Shown: positions 12,801 to 24,800 of the stretch, piece after piece
Numbering within the stretch: the first letter of the stretch is position 1
Layout: the number at the start of each line of letters is the position of its first letter
Assembly (NCBI GenBank): GCA_051453625.1
Contig: JBOZIK010000001.1
Coordinates: forward strand, 174,717,881 to 174,781,880
DNA: 64,000 nucleotides
Reading direction: 5' to 3'
DNA from: Welwitschia mirabilis
Lineage: Eukaryota; Gnetophyta; Gnetopsida; Welwitschiales
Notes under the pieces: model-generated
Told to the model about the DNA's origin: nothing
Seen by the model: only the letters and a program-made list of their open reading frames with translations
Database searches by the model: none
Program-made: the position numbers and the translations under genes

Positions 12801-15800
12801 CAGAGATCCATGAATAGGTCTTTTAACCATAGTATTTCCTTAACAGTTTCTTCCATAGCTTGGTACTTTGTTTCCATGTTGGATCTTGATGTTCTATCCT
12901 CTTCCATCCTAGGTTTTACTACGCCAAGAGTCACAGAAGTAGAATGTCTCCAAGGAATATTGCATGTTTGGACCTGGATCTCATGGTTGTATCTCTACCT
13001 AGTTAACATCCATGAAACTCAACATTTCCATTGAAGACTTCCAACTAGTTAGCCCCAGCTTTGGATTTGTCTTCAAATATCTTAATTCCTGGAGAACTGT
13101 TTTCAGGTATACCATTTGAGGGTTGTATAGATGCATAGATAGCATATAGATAATATACTGAATATCGGTTCTAGTGTTGGACAGGTATGGTAGTTCTACA
13201 AGTATCTACCTATATTGGGTTTCATCCACTCATTCTGGTTCCTCGTCACAAAGATTTACTGTTGGGTTTAGTGGGCACTGAATTAGGTCTTTGACAGATT
13301 ATTTCTCTTCAGTACTTAAGTCGTGATATTGTTGCTGTTCTATTACATTAATCTATATCATGCCTGTGTAATAACATGTGCTAGTCATCTCAGGTAACTC
13401 AAATTTGTTGGAGCAAAGTGTTTGCATGAATGGTTCGCTCGTTAGAAATAGATCATTGGCATGAAATGTAGCTATCAGACACAGTACCCTTTCCTCTGGA
13501 GAAATAAATAATTGACATTAGATGAAGCTTATTTGAGTCCAATTTCCAGAAGGTATTTTCATTATTTTCGTACACTTGGGTGATTATTTTAGATTGTACA
13601 AGCGTTTCTTTTTGTTTTACACACAAAGTTTGGCAAAATTCCATATCCTTCTAATGGCTCCATATAATTCTTTTTCCCCTTTTTTTCTTTTTTTTTCTTT
13701 TTTTTTCTTTTTTTTCTTTTTTTTTCTTTTCTGCCTTTTTGGGTTTATCATTCCATAAAGGCATGCAACTTTAATGTTTATTTAATACAACTTCCAGCTC
13801 ATCTGTGTCACTGTATGAATAGGACCCTAAATGTGTTCACATGGGCAGTGCAAATGTGTGTACATAGTCAATGAGATACATCTGAGAGCATCCCTTTGAT
13901 ACAATACAAGCCTTTTATTTGTCTACACATCCATCTACACATCCATGTTTTAATTTCATGACAAAGTGGAACTCTGACCCAACAACACCCTTGGAAGGTT
14001 GAGCCACCAGATCCCATACCTTCCAATGNNNNNNNNNNNNNNNNNNNNNNNNNNNNNNNNNNNNNNNNNNNNNNNNNNNNNNNNNNNNNNNNNNNNNNNN
14101 NNNNNNNNNNNNNNNNNNNNNNNNNNNNNNNNNNNNNNNNNNNNNNNNNNNNNNNNNNNNNNNNNNNNNNNNNNNNNNNNNNNNNNNNNNNNNNNNNNNN
14201 NNNNNNNNNNNNNNNNNNNNNNNNNNNNNNNNNNNNNNNNNNNNNNNNNNNNNNNNNNNNNNNNNNNNNNNNNNNNNNNNNNNNNNNNNNNNNNNNNNNN
14301 NNNNNNNNNNNNNNNNNNNNNNNNNNNNNNNNNNNNNNNNNNNNNNNNNNNNNNNNNNNNNNNNNNNNNNNNNNNNNNNNNNNNNNNNNNNNNNNNNNNN
14401 NNNNNNNNNNNNNNNNNNNNNNNNNNNNNNNNNNNNNNNNNNNNNNNNNNNNNNNNNNNNNNNNNNNNNNNNNNNNNNNNNNNNNNNNNNNNNNNNNNNN
14501 NNNNNNNNNNNNNNNNNNNNNNNNNNNNNNNNNNNNNNNNNNNNNNNNNNNNNNNNNNNNNNNNNNNNNNNNNNNNNNNNNNNNNNNNNNNNNNNNNNNN
14601 NNNNNNNNNNNNNNNNNNNNNNNNNNNNNNNNNNNNNNNNNNNNNNNNNNNNNNNNNNNNNNNNNNNNNNNNNNNNNNNNNNNNNNNNNNNNNNNTGGGT
14701 CATCATGTTGTATCCATTATCCAATTGCCTCTTTCCAGTCTAGTGCAGAGAGCCAGACACTACGTGGTCTACCAATTCTGGTAGCTGAAACTGTGAAACC
14801 ATCACATCAAGTAGAAAATCTGCATCTATGTTGCCTCAGAGTTGCTTTCTTAGGGGTCTAGTATGGACTGAAGGTCCCATGATATTTGTATTTGCATCCA
14901 AACCAACATCTTCAATTGTAACTTGTGCTATTATTTTCTTCCTTTTGGACAGGCTAACTCGCATTTAGTTGAAACTAGCATTATTCTCAGAGTTGCTTTC
15001 CTGATGCTCTAGTGTGGACCGAAGGGTCCATGATATTTGTATTAGCATCCAAACCAATGTCTTCAACTGTAACTCGTGCTATTGTTCTCTTCCTTTGGAC
15101 ACGTTAACTCGCACATATTCTATTTCTAGAAGCTTTGGTACTTCTAACTCTGAAGCTTGTTCACTCTTCACCTGAGTCTGTTTTTGTATTTTCATCTCAC
15201 TCTATCCAACTACATTGCCTCTAGTGCTTGCGTAATGCCTTCTATAATGGTTTTGAGAAGTTACTTCATGAAGCCTAGCTAGTCTTCATCAAATCTTGGG
15301 TCTAATGTTACCACTATCCTTTTAGATTCAGTATCAAAGAGAGTAGAACTCTGGTGCTTTGGCATAAACCACAAGAATACTCTTTTTACATCTCACATCA
15401 TACTTATTCTTGGACTACATGTTGTAGTACATGGCACATCTGAATGCATGGATATTCTTAAGATTTGGTCTCCTTCCTTCTCCTAACTTATATACTATTT
15501 TACCCTTCAAACTTTGAGTTGGAAGACAATTAATTAGGGATGATGCTATATTTAGGACTCTTACCCCCTTGACATTTCTATTCCAAACTGGTGTAATAGA
15601 CATTGCGCAATTTCTTTTGATGCATGGTTCCATCATTCCACTACTCCAATTTCAAACAGTGAATATGAAGCCAAATAAAAATGGTCAATTCCTTTCACCT
15701 TTAGGAATTCTAGGAATCCACCTGATATAATATTGGCCTTCGTTCTCAATTTTCAACTAGACAATTTTCATCATAGTTTTATTTTGTTTCCTTGTTGCTC

Positions 15801-18800
15801 ATGGAAGATTCTTTTCCTGAGTTCTTTATTTTTGCACTTGAGTCCTCAAGATTTCCCAGTGTGTTGGGGGCCAAGCAACAACCTGGCATGCAACAGGCTC
15901 GCTCATTGTCTAAGTCAAATGACAGATAGGCAATCACCATTCCGTGGGGGCAACAGCCTGCTTGCTGTCCATGAAGCTGACAGGCAAGCGACCACCACTG
16001 ACCAGGCTGCATAATCTATACAGGTGGGAGACTGTAAACAACACTTTCAGTTTCAGATTTCTTGTCTGTCATGCGATTATTGCTCAATTTCAGCATGCCT
16101 GTCTGCTGTCTCTCAGACTCCAGAAGTCCTTAAGCATGCACAGGACATCAACTTGCAGCAAGTACGTAGAGTTAACAGCTATTTGTTTCAGGAGGAGGTT
16201 TACTAAAAAGAAAAATCTCTCCTCCATGGCTCTCTCACAAATCTTAGCTATCTTAGAATTTTGTATGCTATAAAAACATTGTTATCCTGAGTTCCTAATT
16301 TTTGCACTTAAATATGAAGAATTCTCAGCAAGTCTGGTGAGGGGCAACTGACAAACCTGGCAGGCTAACAGCCTGCTTGTTGTCTAAGTCATCCGACAGG
16401 TGGGTGATCACCATTCTTGCAGGGCAACCAGCCTGCTTGCTGTCCATGACAGCTGCCAGGAGAGCAGCCTAACAGGCAACTGGCAGTATCCATGCCTGAA
16501 CAATCTATACAGGTGGGAGACTACCAAGGACGCTTGAGTTTCATATTTCTTCTGTGTTACATAAGACTTCCTCGATTTCAGCATGTCTTTCAACCGTGTA
16601 TCAGACTCCAAAAGTCCATTGGACATCACCTTGGAGCAAGTTCCCAGAATTAACAGCTATTTGCTTCAAAAGAGGTTTGTAAAAGGAAAAAAACTTCCCC
16701 CCTCCATTTCTCTCTCATGAAATTTGGCTATCTCAGAATACAGTATGCTGTAGAAACATTATTTTACTCTCAAAAGAGAGCTCTTCTGGAGAATTGGCTT
16801 CCTCGCTTCTCACAACTCATAAGCTATTTTGCTCTTAAAATTTTGAGGTGGAAGACAATTGATTAGGAACGCTACTATGTAGCCTCTTCACCTGATGACA
16901 TTTCTATTCGGAACTAGTGTAACAGACATCACACAATTTCTTTTGACACATGACTCCATCATTCCACAACTTGAATGGTAAATATGAAGCCAAAGAAAAA
17001 TGTTCAATTCCTTTCACCTTTCGGAATTCTATGAATTCACCTGACATAATATTCACCTTCATTGTCAATTCTCAACTGGGTTTCATCACAGTTTTATTTT
17101 GTACTTCTTAACAGAACTCTCTAAACTCTCTAAACTGGTTTTCATCAGAATGGAATTTCAATGTTTCATTGTCAATTCTCAACTGGGTTTCATCATAGTT
17201 TTATTTTGTACTTCTTTACAGAACTCTCTAAACTCTCTAAACTCTCTAAACTGGGTTTCGTCAGAATGGAATTTCAATGTTGATCAATGTTTTTAGTCGC
17301 TTGTGAGATTCTTTTCCCAAGTTCCTGATTTTTGCACTTAAATTTGAAGGATTCTCACTTAGTGTGTTGGAGGGTGACCAGCAACTGTGGTAGGCATCCA
17401 ACCTGCTTGCTGTGTAAATCAGCTGACAAGTAGGTGTTCACCATTCTTGGGGGGCAATCAACCTGCTTACTCTCCATGACAGCTCACAGACAGGTGATGG
17501 CCCCTATCCAGGCTGGACAATTTATACAAGTGGGAGACCACCAACAATATGTCAGTTTCAGATTTCTTGTCTGTCATGTGTCTGATCCTCACATGCAGCG
17601 TTTCTCAGATTCCAACAGTCCTTTTGCTTGCATTGGACCTTGCCTTGGAGCAATTTCCTAGAATTATCAGCTATTCATTTCAAAAGGAGGTTTGCAGTAA
17701 AAAAAAGTGAAAACGGGCCAGTAGGAACATCCCTTGACTCTCAAAAGAGCTCTTCTTCTCATTCTCTGATCGATTGTAACCTTCAACCAAGAAGAGTGTT
17801 CTTGTTCCTCCATTGCTGCATGTCTCTGTGCTTCAGACATTTCATTTGCAGACATTCTTTTTGATGTTTTAAGGTTGAGTTTGAGCACATAGAAGACTCA
17901 GTCTGGGTTGAAGCTGAGCCCTTGAAAAGCTTCAAGTGATTATAAAAGGTTTGAAGCTAAGAGAACTACAGAGAAGATGAAGTTGGATTTTCACTTGAGA
18001 GTGGAGTTGGCAGGAGTGCTGAACCACTATACTTCACCTACATTGACTGTTTACAGTGTTCTTTATCTTTTTCATTTGTCTTTATATGTAGAGTTTATCC
18101 TTTGTTTCATCTAATAATCTTTATTGCTCTCATCTGTCACCTAAATACTTACTGACTCCCTTTCCCCAATGGATTGTGATCCCATTTTTCAGAATTGAGT
18201 GTAATTATCTATTAAATACTAGATAGAAATTATGTCTTCCTTTGGTTGCCATTCTCTTCATGTAACCCACATTAGAATGTACAAGTTCCAAAGGAGAAGT
18301 TATCCTTTGTTCAATTACTCTAGTCTCTAGGCACTGGGGACCATGTCAAGTTACATCTTTGACGACCTTCGGACAATTAATGTTCTATGGTTAGTTGCAG
18401 ACCCCCTTGGACGTGCTCATGTAGGATCCCAAGATATCTTTGATTTATGTGTAGCAGAGTTTTATGTCAATGGCCCATCAGGTTCATGAATTTTGACCTA
18501 GTGTTAAATCCTGTGAAGGGATGAAACTATACATCCTCTGACATCCATGTGTACGCTAGTATTGAGCTTGTACCATCAACAACTTCAGCACAAAAGGTTA
18601 CACTGTCATTATTCCTAAACTTTTGCAATTGATATACAAACAGCAGATTGTGGCAAATTTTAGGAGAATAATACACATCTTTAATCAGTAATGTGCCATT
18701 ATTAAAGAGGAGTTTATGTTGCTTACCCCAGTAACTTCATGTGGTAACCATTTGCTACTGTTGCAAACACTCCACATGGTCAAGAAACACCAATAAATAA

Positions 18801-21800
18801 ATTTTAATTAGGTGTCATGTGTTTAGTGAAACTAAAATTAATATATCAGGGTAAAAGAAAATCATCTTTGTGTTTTTCCCCTTATATTAAACACACAGTT
18901 ATTCACACACCAATTTTAGTCAACTTTCATCTCTTTATTCTTTTCATACTTCTTTGAAGGCAATTCTGCTTCTCCAGTCCTCCTTGCCTCTTGGTTTCTC
19001 CTTATCCATTTGCTGGGATTCTGTAGATTCAGAATTAGTGCTTGAAAAGATGACCTTTGGATTTGTGAATATTACGGTAAGAGTTCACACTACTTGCCTG
19101 CTGAAATTTATTAAGATGTCCTGATCTCACAACAAGAACATTTGTTATGGCACCACTATTACTACCCTTCAAATGGGTCGACGACTTGTGCAAATGTAGG
19201 ACTGCAAGCCATATTTGTTGAACGTTTTGCTGAACACCTTGGATTTGTATTAAAGTTATGACGACATCGTAACTTATAGGCGAGGGCTATATAAGGCAAC
19301 TTTTCAGATTTTGCATCACTTAGTACCTCTCTTTAGACCTACAGCTGGTTATGCAGACATGCAAATTGATTCAAAAGGCTGTTCAATGACTCTCCTTCTT
19401 CCAGCTTCACATTGTCATTCGATTATCAATTGCCTGTGGCATAGATTCATTACTAGCTTGCTCTAGTATGTCAAACCTTTTCCATATAATGGAGGCATTG
19501 GTTTAAGATTATACTACCATAGTAATTTCTCATTTAACAAACGGGGGAATAAGAAGTTTGGCTTTGAGCAAACATTTCTATCAAAGTTTGTAGCACTTGA
19601 GCCTACATTTAGAACATCACCATTGTGCTGCACAACACATAGCTTTCGGCTCTATCAAGTAATTGTCCTAGTCACAGAAAATCTACCTATTTCTCCCACT
19701 TTGACATCTTTTGGATGTGAAGTACTTTTTGGTTGTTAAGGTTGTACTCACAGACAGTGTTGTGGTTTGTACAGTTGATGGACTTGATGAGGTTTGCAGT
19801 TTGCCATCATTGTGGCAATCTGTTTCCTTGTCTCTTCATTTATCATGTACATTGGTTCAGAGGTTGAGTTACTTCCTGACCCGTTGGAAGCCATCATTCC
19901 TCTTGCTTCGATGGAAAGAATTCTTTCCTAAGCAAAGTCTTGTTTGTAATTTCTTCTTTGTGTGAAACTGGAGGGTGTGCTTTTTATCTCCGTTTATAAT
20001 CCAAGTACCTGGGCTTTGATGCCATGTGCCCATAGGCATTGGAAGAATTGAGATTACAGGAACTACAATCTCTTTGCGGAAGAGGAAAAATAATGTTCCT
20101 GGGAATGAATGAAAAAAAATAAGTAGATATAATTGCAAGTGGTTCCATCCACAGTACAGTTTAAATGTGATTTGGAAATGGTCCTTTCAGTTAGCAAATG
20201 TTCACAACTTAATGTATAATTAATTAACGATTCTTCCCTTACAGAACCATGTAAATTTATTTAAAGCAGACCCACATAAATTGTTGTGAGTAGTTTCATG
20301 GTGAGCAAAAACTCTCTCAATGCTCCCCTCCACTCCAACATTGGCAAATTTATCACCCATTTTAGCATCTCTCAGTCTTAAATTATTTTGGCGCAACCTA
20401 CACTGGCCTCTTGTTTTGCTCCAAAGTAACTCTAAGCCCTTTGCTTTTCATTCTACATCCAATGTTCACTCTCTTTTCCATGGTTATCCAAAGCGAATGA
20501 CCAAGCAGAAAACTTTAATTAAACCATCATCTCCCTCCTCCAGAAAATGGTTAGCTTCAATCCAATATCTTTGCATGACAAACTCCCTTTTTGTCCTCTA
20601 GGCATATTGCACTACCTAACTGCCACTAGTGAATTCCCTTGTTTGCAGAGCATCGATGTTGAAGCTCTCATCCTCAACAAAATCACCACTTCCTCTCACC
20701 GTGTAGCTTTCAACTGGCCAGCAATTAGAAAACAAAAAGACTGAAGGGTCACCTTTTGTAGCTCCTACAATAGCTAACTTAATAAGCAATACCATATTGT
20801 TAGCTCTAATATTTTTAATTCATAGGAATCTCAACAGAAATCAAATTGTTCTGATTTATGTAGAAGGCATATGAGCCGTACATTATAATGTTAATATCAT
20901 TAGAATCTTACTTGTTTAAATCTTAACATAAATAGAAATATTAAATTTGAATCTTATTTAATTGATAATTTACATAATCAAATTAGAAAACTAATTTTAA
21001 TAAGGTTCTGAATTGTATGACATTTGATATGAGAACCTCCAAAGGTATGGAAAGGTACACGGTATAAGAAGGNNNNNNNNNNNNNNNNNNNNNNNNNNNN
21101 NNNNNNNNNNNNNNNNNNNNNNNNNNNNNNNNNNNGAGCCTTACAAATTGAGTGAAGACAAACTAGAAAGAGTAACACAATAACAAGAAGGGTCCAGCAG
21201 GACCCTTTTACCAGCTACTATTTATTTGGGATCATGTGCTCTGAGCAAAAGGCTTAAGGTCAAGTTGCAAGAAGGATTATCTTGAAGCCCATAAAGCATA
21301 TAAATCTAGTGATCAATGGCTGTTTCTTGTTTACAGTGAAAGGTTGAGAAAATTGCAAATATGAGGTGCAACTCCCACTGCTCCATCACTAGAAGAACTA
21401 AATACACTTGTAGTTGATCTAATAAAGGGAAGAGATTGTTACAAATTTTAACTGTAAACAGTGCTAAAGAAATCGAAACAGCAGACGAAAGAATGAACAC
21501 ACACACACACACACACAGAATTTATGTGGAAACCCTTGTGGGAAAAACCATAGGAAACAGGCAAGCTCTTAAATCTCCTTCAAGGAGCAAAAACGGGAAT
21601 CAAAATTACAAACAAACCCCCTAAGCAACATTTAATAGGTTGAAGGTTAGCAAGCCAACTCAAACTACGTTTTTTTTTTAAGTATATACAAGACACCCTA
21701 AGAAGTTAATAATGTATTCTCCTTTTACAACATTACAAACAGGTCAAAGTTAAAACATAATGCTACAACATTAAGAATAACAAATTTCAACAAAAATAAT

Positions 21801-24800
21801 GAACATTTTGATCCAATCTTTGTGCAAATCTGCAAGATCTAAATTTTAAACTGATGGCCCTCCAGCGATCTTGCAATCTCCCTATGAGACTTGTGCTAAA
21901 GTAGCTGCTAACCACCATTTATTTAGTTCTCATTGGTTTGGTACTTGCTTGCCAATCGACCATTTGTACCCTACTTAAATTGACAAGCTTGCTTCCCTTT
22001 CGTTAAGCAGATTGTTAACCAATGTTTATGCATTTGTCATTGGTTTGGTACTTGATTGCAAACCTACCATTTGGAGCCCAAGTAGATTATGTTCCTTTGC
22101 TTTTGTTATGATTCATTTGGAGGGAGGCAACTAATCACATTTTCAAGAAAATGACAAGGATATAAAGCCCATTTAGTGATCTAAGCTTACAAGCACCATC
22201 ATAGTCTAACACATATGCATTGCACTGCACAAAATTTTTAATCAACCCATTGACAACATGACCCTTAGGACAAAACCCCTGATGAGAATGATTCTGAAGG
22301 TAAAGACCTTGTTATTATAAAAAACCAAAAAAAAGCCAAAACGTCATGCCTCCCTCACACTATGCATAAAATGTGTGCCACTTCTCTCATCATACTAAGC
22401 CAGTGATACTCTAAAGCAAATTGCAAGGCTAGAGATAAAATCAAAGTCCTGTGGAAAAAAAAGTGGAACTAGAATGGGGAAAGGACTAAGGAAAACATGT
22501 AATTATAAGATTGTGACGATGATAAAATTGTAACTAATGAGATAGATGGATTAAGTTTAACAGATTGAGAACTACAAAAAGACCTATGGATGTGAGTGGA
22601 ACACTCTAGTGTATAGGAAGCGAAAACAATGAAAGAGAGCATAGCACCCACGCAAATGAGATCTAGTGAAAAATCTTAAAAGTACCAGCTCACTTCTTCA
22701 AAGGAAAAACAAGAGACACCCCTTGACAAAGGACTAGCTCCACCACATAGAGAGGTATTCCGAAAATCAGTATATTCAAAGGGAGACCTAAGCCTAACCA
22801 TACTATTCCTGAACTCCAATGTGGAAAAGTGGTGGCAGGAGTTGGCTAGGAATTCTTTTCTATGACAAAGAAATTGGAAGGAATTCCGGGCAACCTTCCA
22901 ACATTGTTTCATCATTGACTCCTTTGTAATGGATGACTTTCTTGGTAACATAAGCCAAGAGGCAGTCACAACCAAATCCTACTACAAGCACTATGTTAAG
23001 CACTTGAGGTACTTTCCAACAAAAATTCATGTTGAGAAAGCTGCGAAAAACGTCCAAGGGTTCAACTAGTCTGTTTGGAGAAAGATTCATGCCAATAAGC
23101 CAGAGATGTTGGATAATGTGGTAAGCATCACAAAAGCCCATGGTCAGATGCTACATATAGGAGGACATAAGGGACTAACATGTGCAAGACGAAGAGACAC
23201 TCTTGCCACAAATCATTATAGTGGAATGAGATGTTTGTATTGTCTCAAGTTGTGACACCTCAAGAAGAAGTGAGTGGTAAAGCTATCAAGCCTTACCACT
23301 GATAGATGGCTTGTACAGCGAAGCAGAAGACGAGGACACTCAACAGGATGCAAAGACAACTACCATTGTAATCAAGACTATAAGTGAAGAAGACACTGAC
23401 ATAAAGGTGGGTTGCTAGCCAAGCAAGTCTTGATAAGTGTGGGAAATAAACACAAACTTGAGTAGAAGGAATGGCAAACACTTTAAATTGTTGCTTGCAT
23501 AGCAGGTTCTGCTGTACCATGTTATCTCCATGTAATGCTGACAGTTAAGAAAATGTTCTTGCTTTGAGTTGAATCAACTGTACTACAACATGTATGGTGT
23601 ATAATTAGTTACAAAAGAACACATGCATAAATGTGATGAAATTATGGTGTATACGAGGTATGACAATGGTTAACCCCTGAATATTAAAGGAAAAAAACAC
23701 GATTGCTTTCATGGGATCAGAAGGGAATGTTCTAAAGATGCATGAATATCAGGGTAATGTGCACATGTGAGCTCAGGACCCCTGAACTGGCTAGTCACTT
23801 TGTTGCAGCAGCTAATGGACATGCTTGATGGATCAAAGACAATGTTTTGGTTGTGTAAGAATGTAGGAAACCTGGGTAATAGATTTAGTTGTTCTATGAT
23901 GTAAGCAACATGGTTAAGGCCAGGTTATGCTATGAAGAAGGCAACGAGGATAACACTTTTCTTTTCATTAATTGATGTTTTAAGTTGGGAACATTTGCAT
24001 ACACAGTCCAACATTGCATCCTTTATATCTTCATTTAGTTCTCTAATTGTGGCAGCTAATAAACCTATAATTTCACCAAAAGTCGACACAGATCCTCGTC
24101 AAATCTGCATTAAGATCAGAGATCTCAAAAGAGAATTAACAACTGAACAGAAAAATCAGAGGTATGCAATGTGGAAGATCTTAAGAGAAATCCTACTAGC
24201 CACACACTCTTCAGAATAAAATCATTCAGTCCAAGGGCAGAGTAAAGGGTGGGTGCCTAGATTCCCACCAAACAAACTAATGGGGAAACTACAGAGAAAT
24301 TCCTAAGAATTTGATCTCATTCGCTAGAAAATATGTCCCAGCCTCTAGACTGAGGTTTTAAATAATTCCATGCAGACCTCCTTACCTTTATTTTTGTTTC
24401 TTTCCTTTCACTGTTTCTTTTTTCGTTTGATGAACAACATATTAATCATTACATTTGGATTTGAATTTGTTAGATTGAAGTTCAGAAATTTCAATCTTAT
24501 TTCTCTGAATTCAATTTATGGATATTCATCAATCCACTGAACTCAGATTCCTAGGTCTGACTCAAATGAAATTTGGCATCTTCATATTGTTTTTTGTCAA
24601 TTTGATAAAAGTTTGTAGCCTGATTTTCTGTTTTAATTCTGAAGCAAGGTCTACACCTACATATGTCTCCCCTTGATTCCATCTTCTAATTTTGTCCTCT
24701 TGGTCCATCTAATACCAAAAAGAGAATCATTTGCCAGCACATAGCTTTGTGTTGACTGTAGCACATCCAAATCCAACATAGACAAAAACGTCTAAGGATT

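Larger units (their letters stand above)
12149..20322 (-). mobile_element. Element A: decayed Ty1/copia retrotransposon with both LTRs
   Basis: In minus-strand order the element shows an LTR (20322-20027), a primer binding site (20024-20012), gag from an ATG at 19894, a protease C-terminus (about 18790-18560), an integrase C-terminus (15700-15415), RNase H (13290-12540), a polypurine tract and an LTR (12495-12149). This order is that of Ty1/copia. The span is longer than a normal copia element because of a nested repeat block at 15467-17720; a 667-base gap falls in the reverse transcriptase zone. Flanking bases (CTCCC and ACATG) do not form a target duplication. All coding parts carry stops and frameshifts. 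Confidence 0.75.

Noticed and set aside
13576-13758. Frame with a phenylalanine-rich run resembling a membrane segment
   Set aside because: It is the translation of a poly-T/C tract.
13915-14784. Long open frames on both strands through 14029-14695
   Set aside because: They are almost entirely N; their length comes from the assembly gap. The same holds for frames across 39570-40364, 38661-38760 and 35298-35397.
15733-16273. Several overlapping open frames of 60-109 codons
   Set aside because: They lie in the nested A/B repeats of element A, are open on both strands and have no shared protein among the B copies.
20320-20744. Plus-strand frames of 93 and 65 codons as a possible gene
   Set aside because: No family motif, and the region directly adjoins an LTR of the minus-strand element A.
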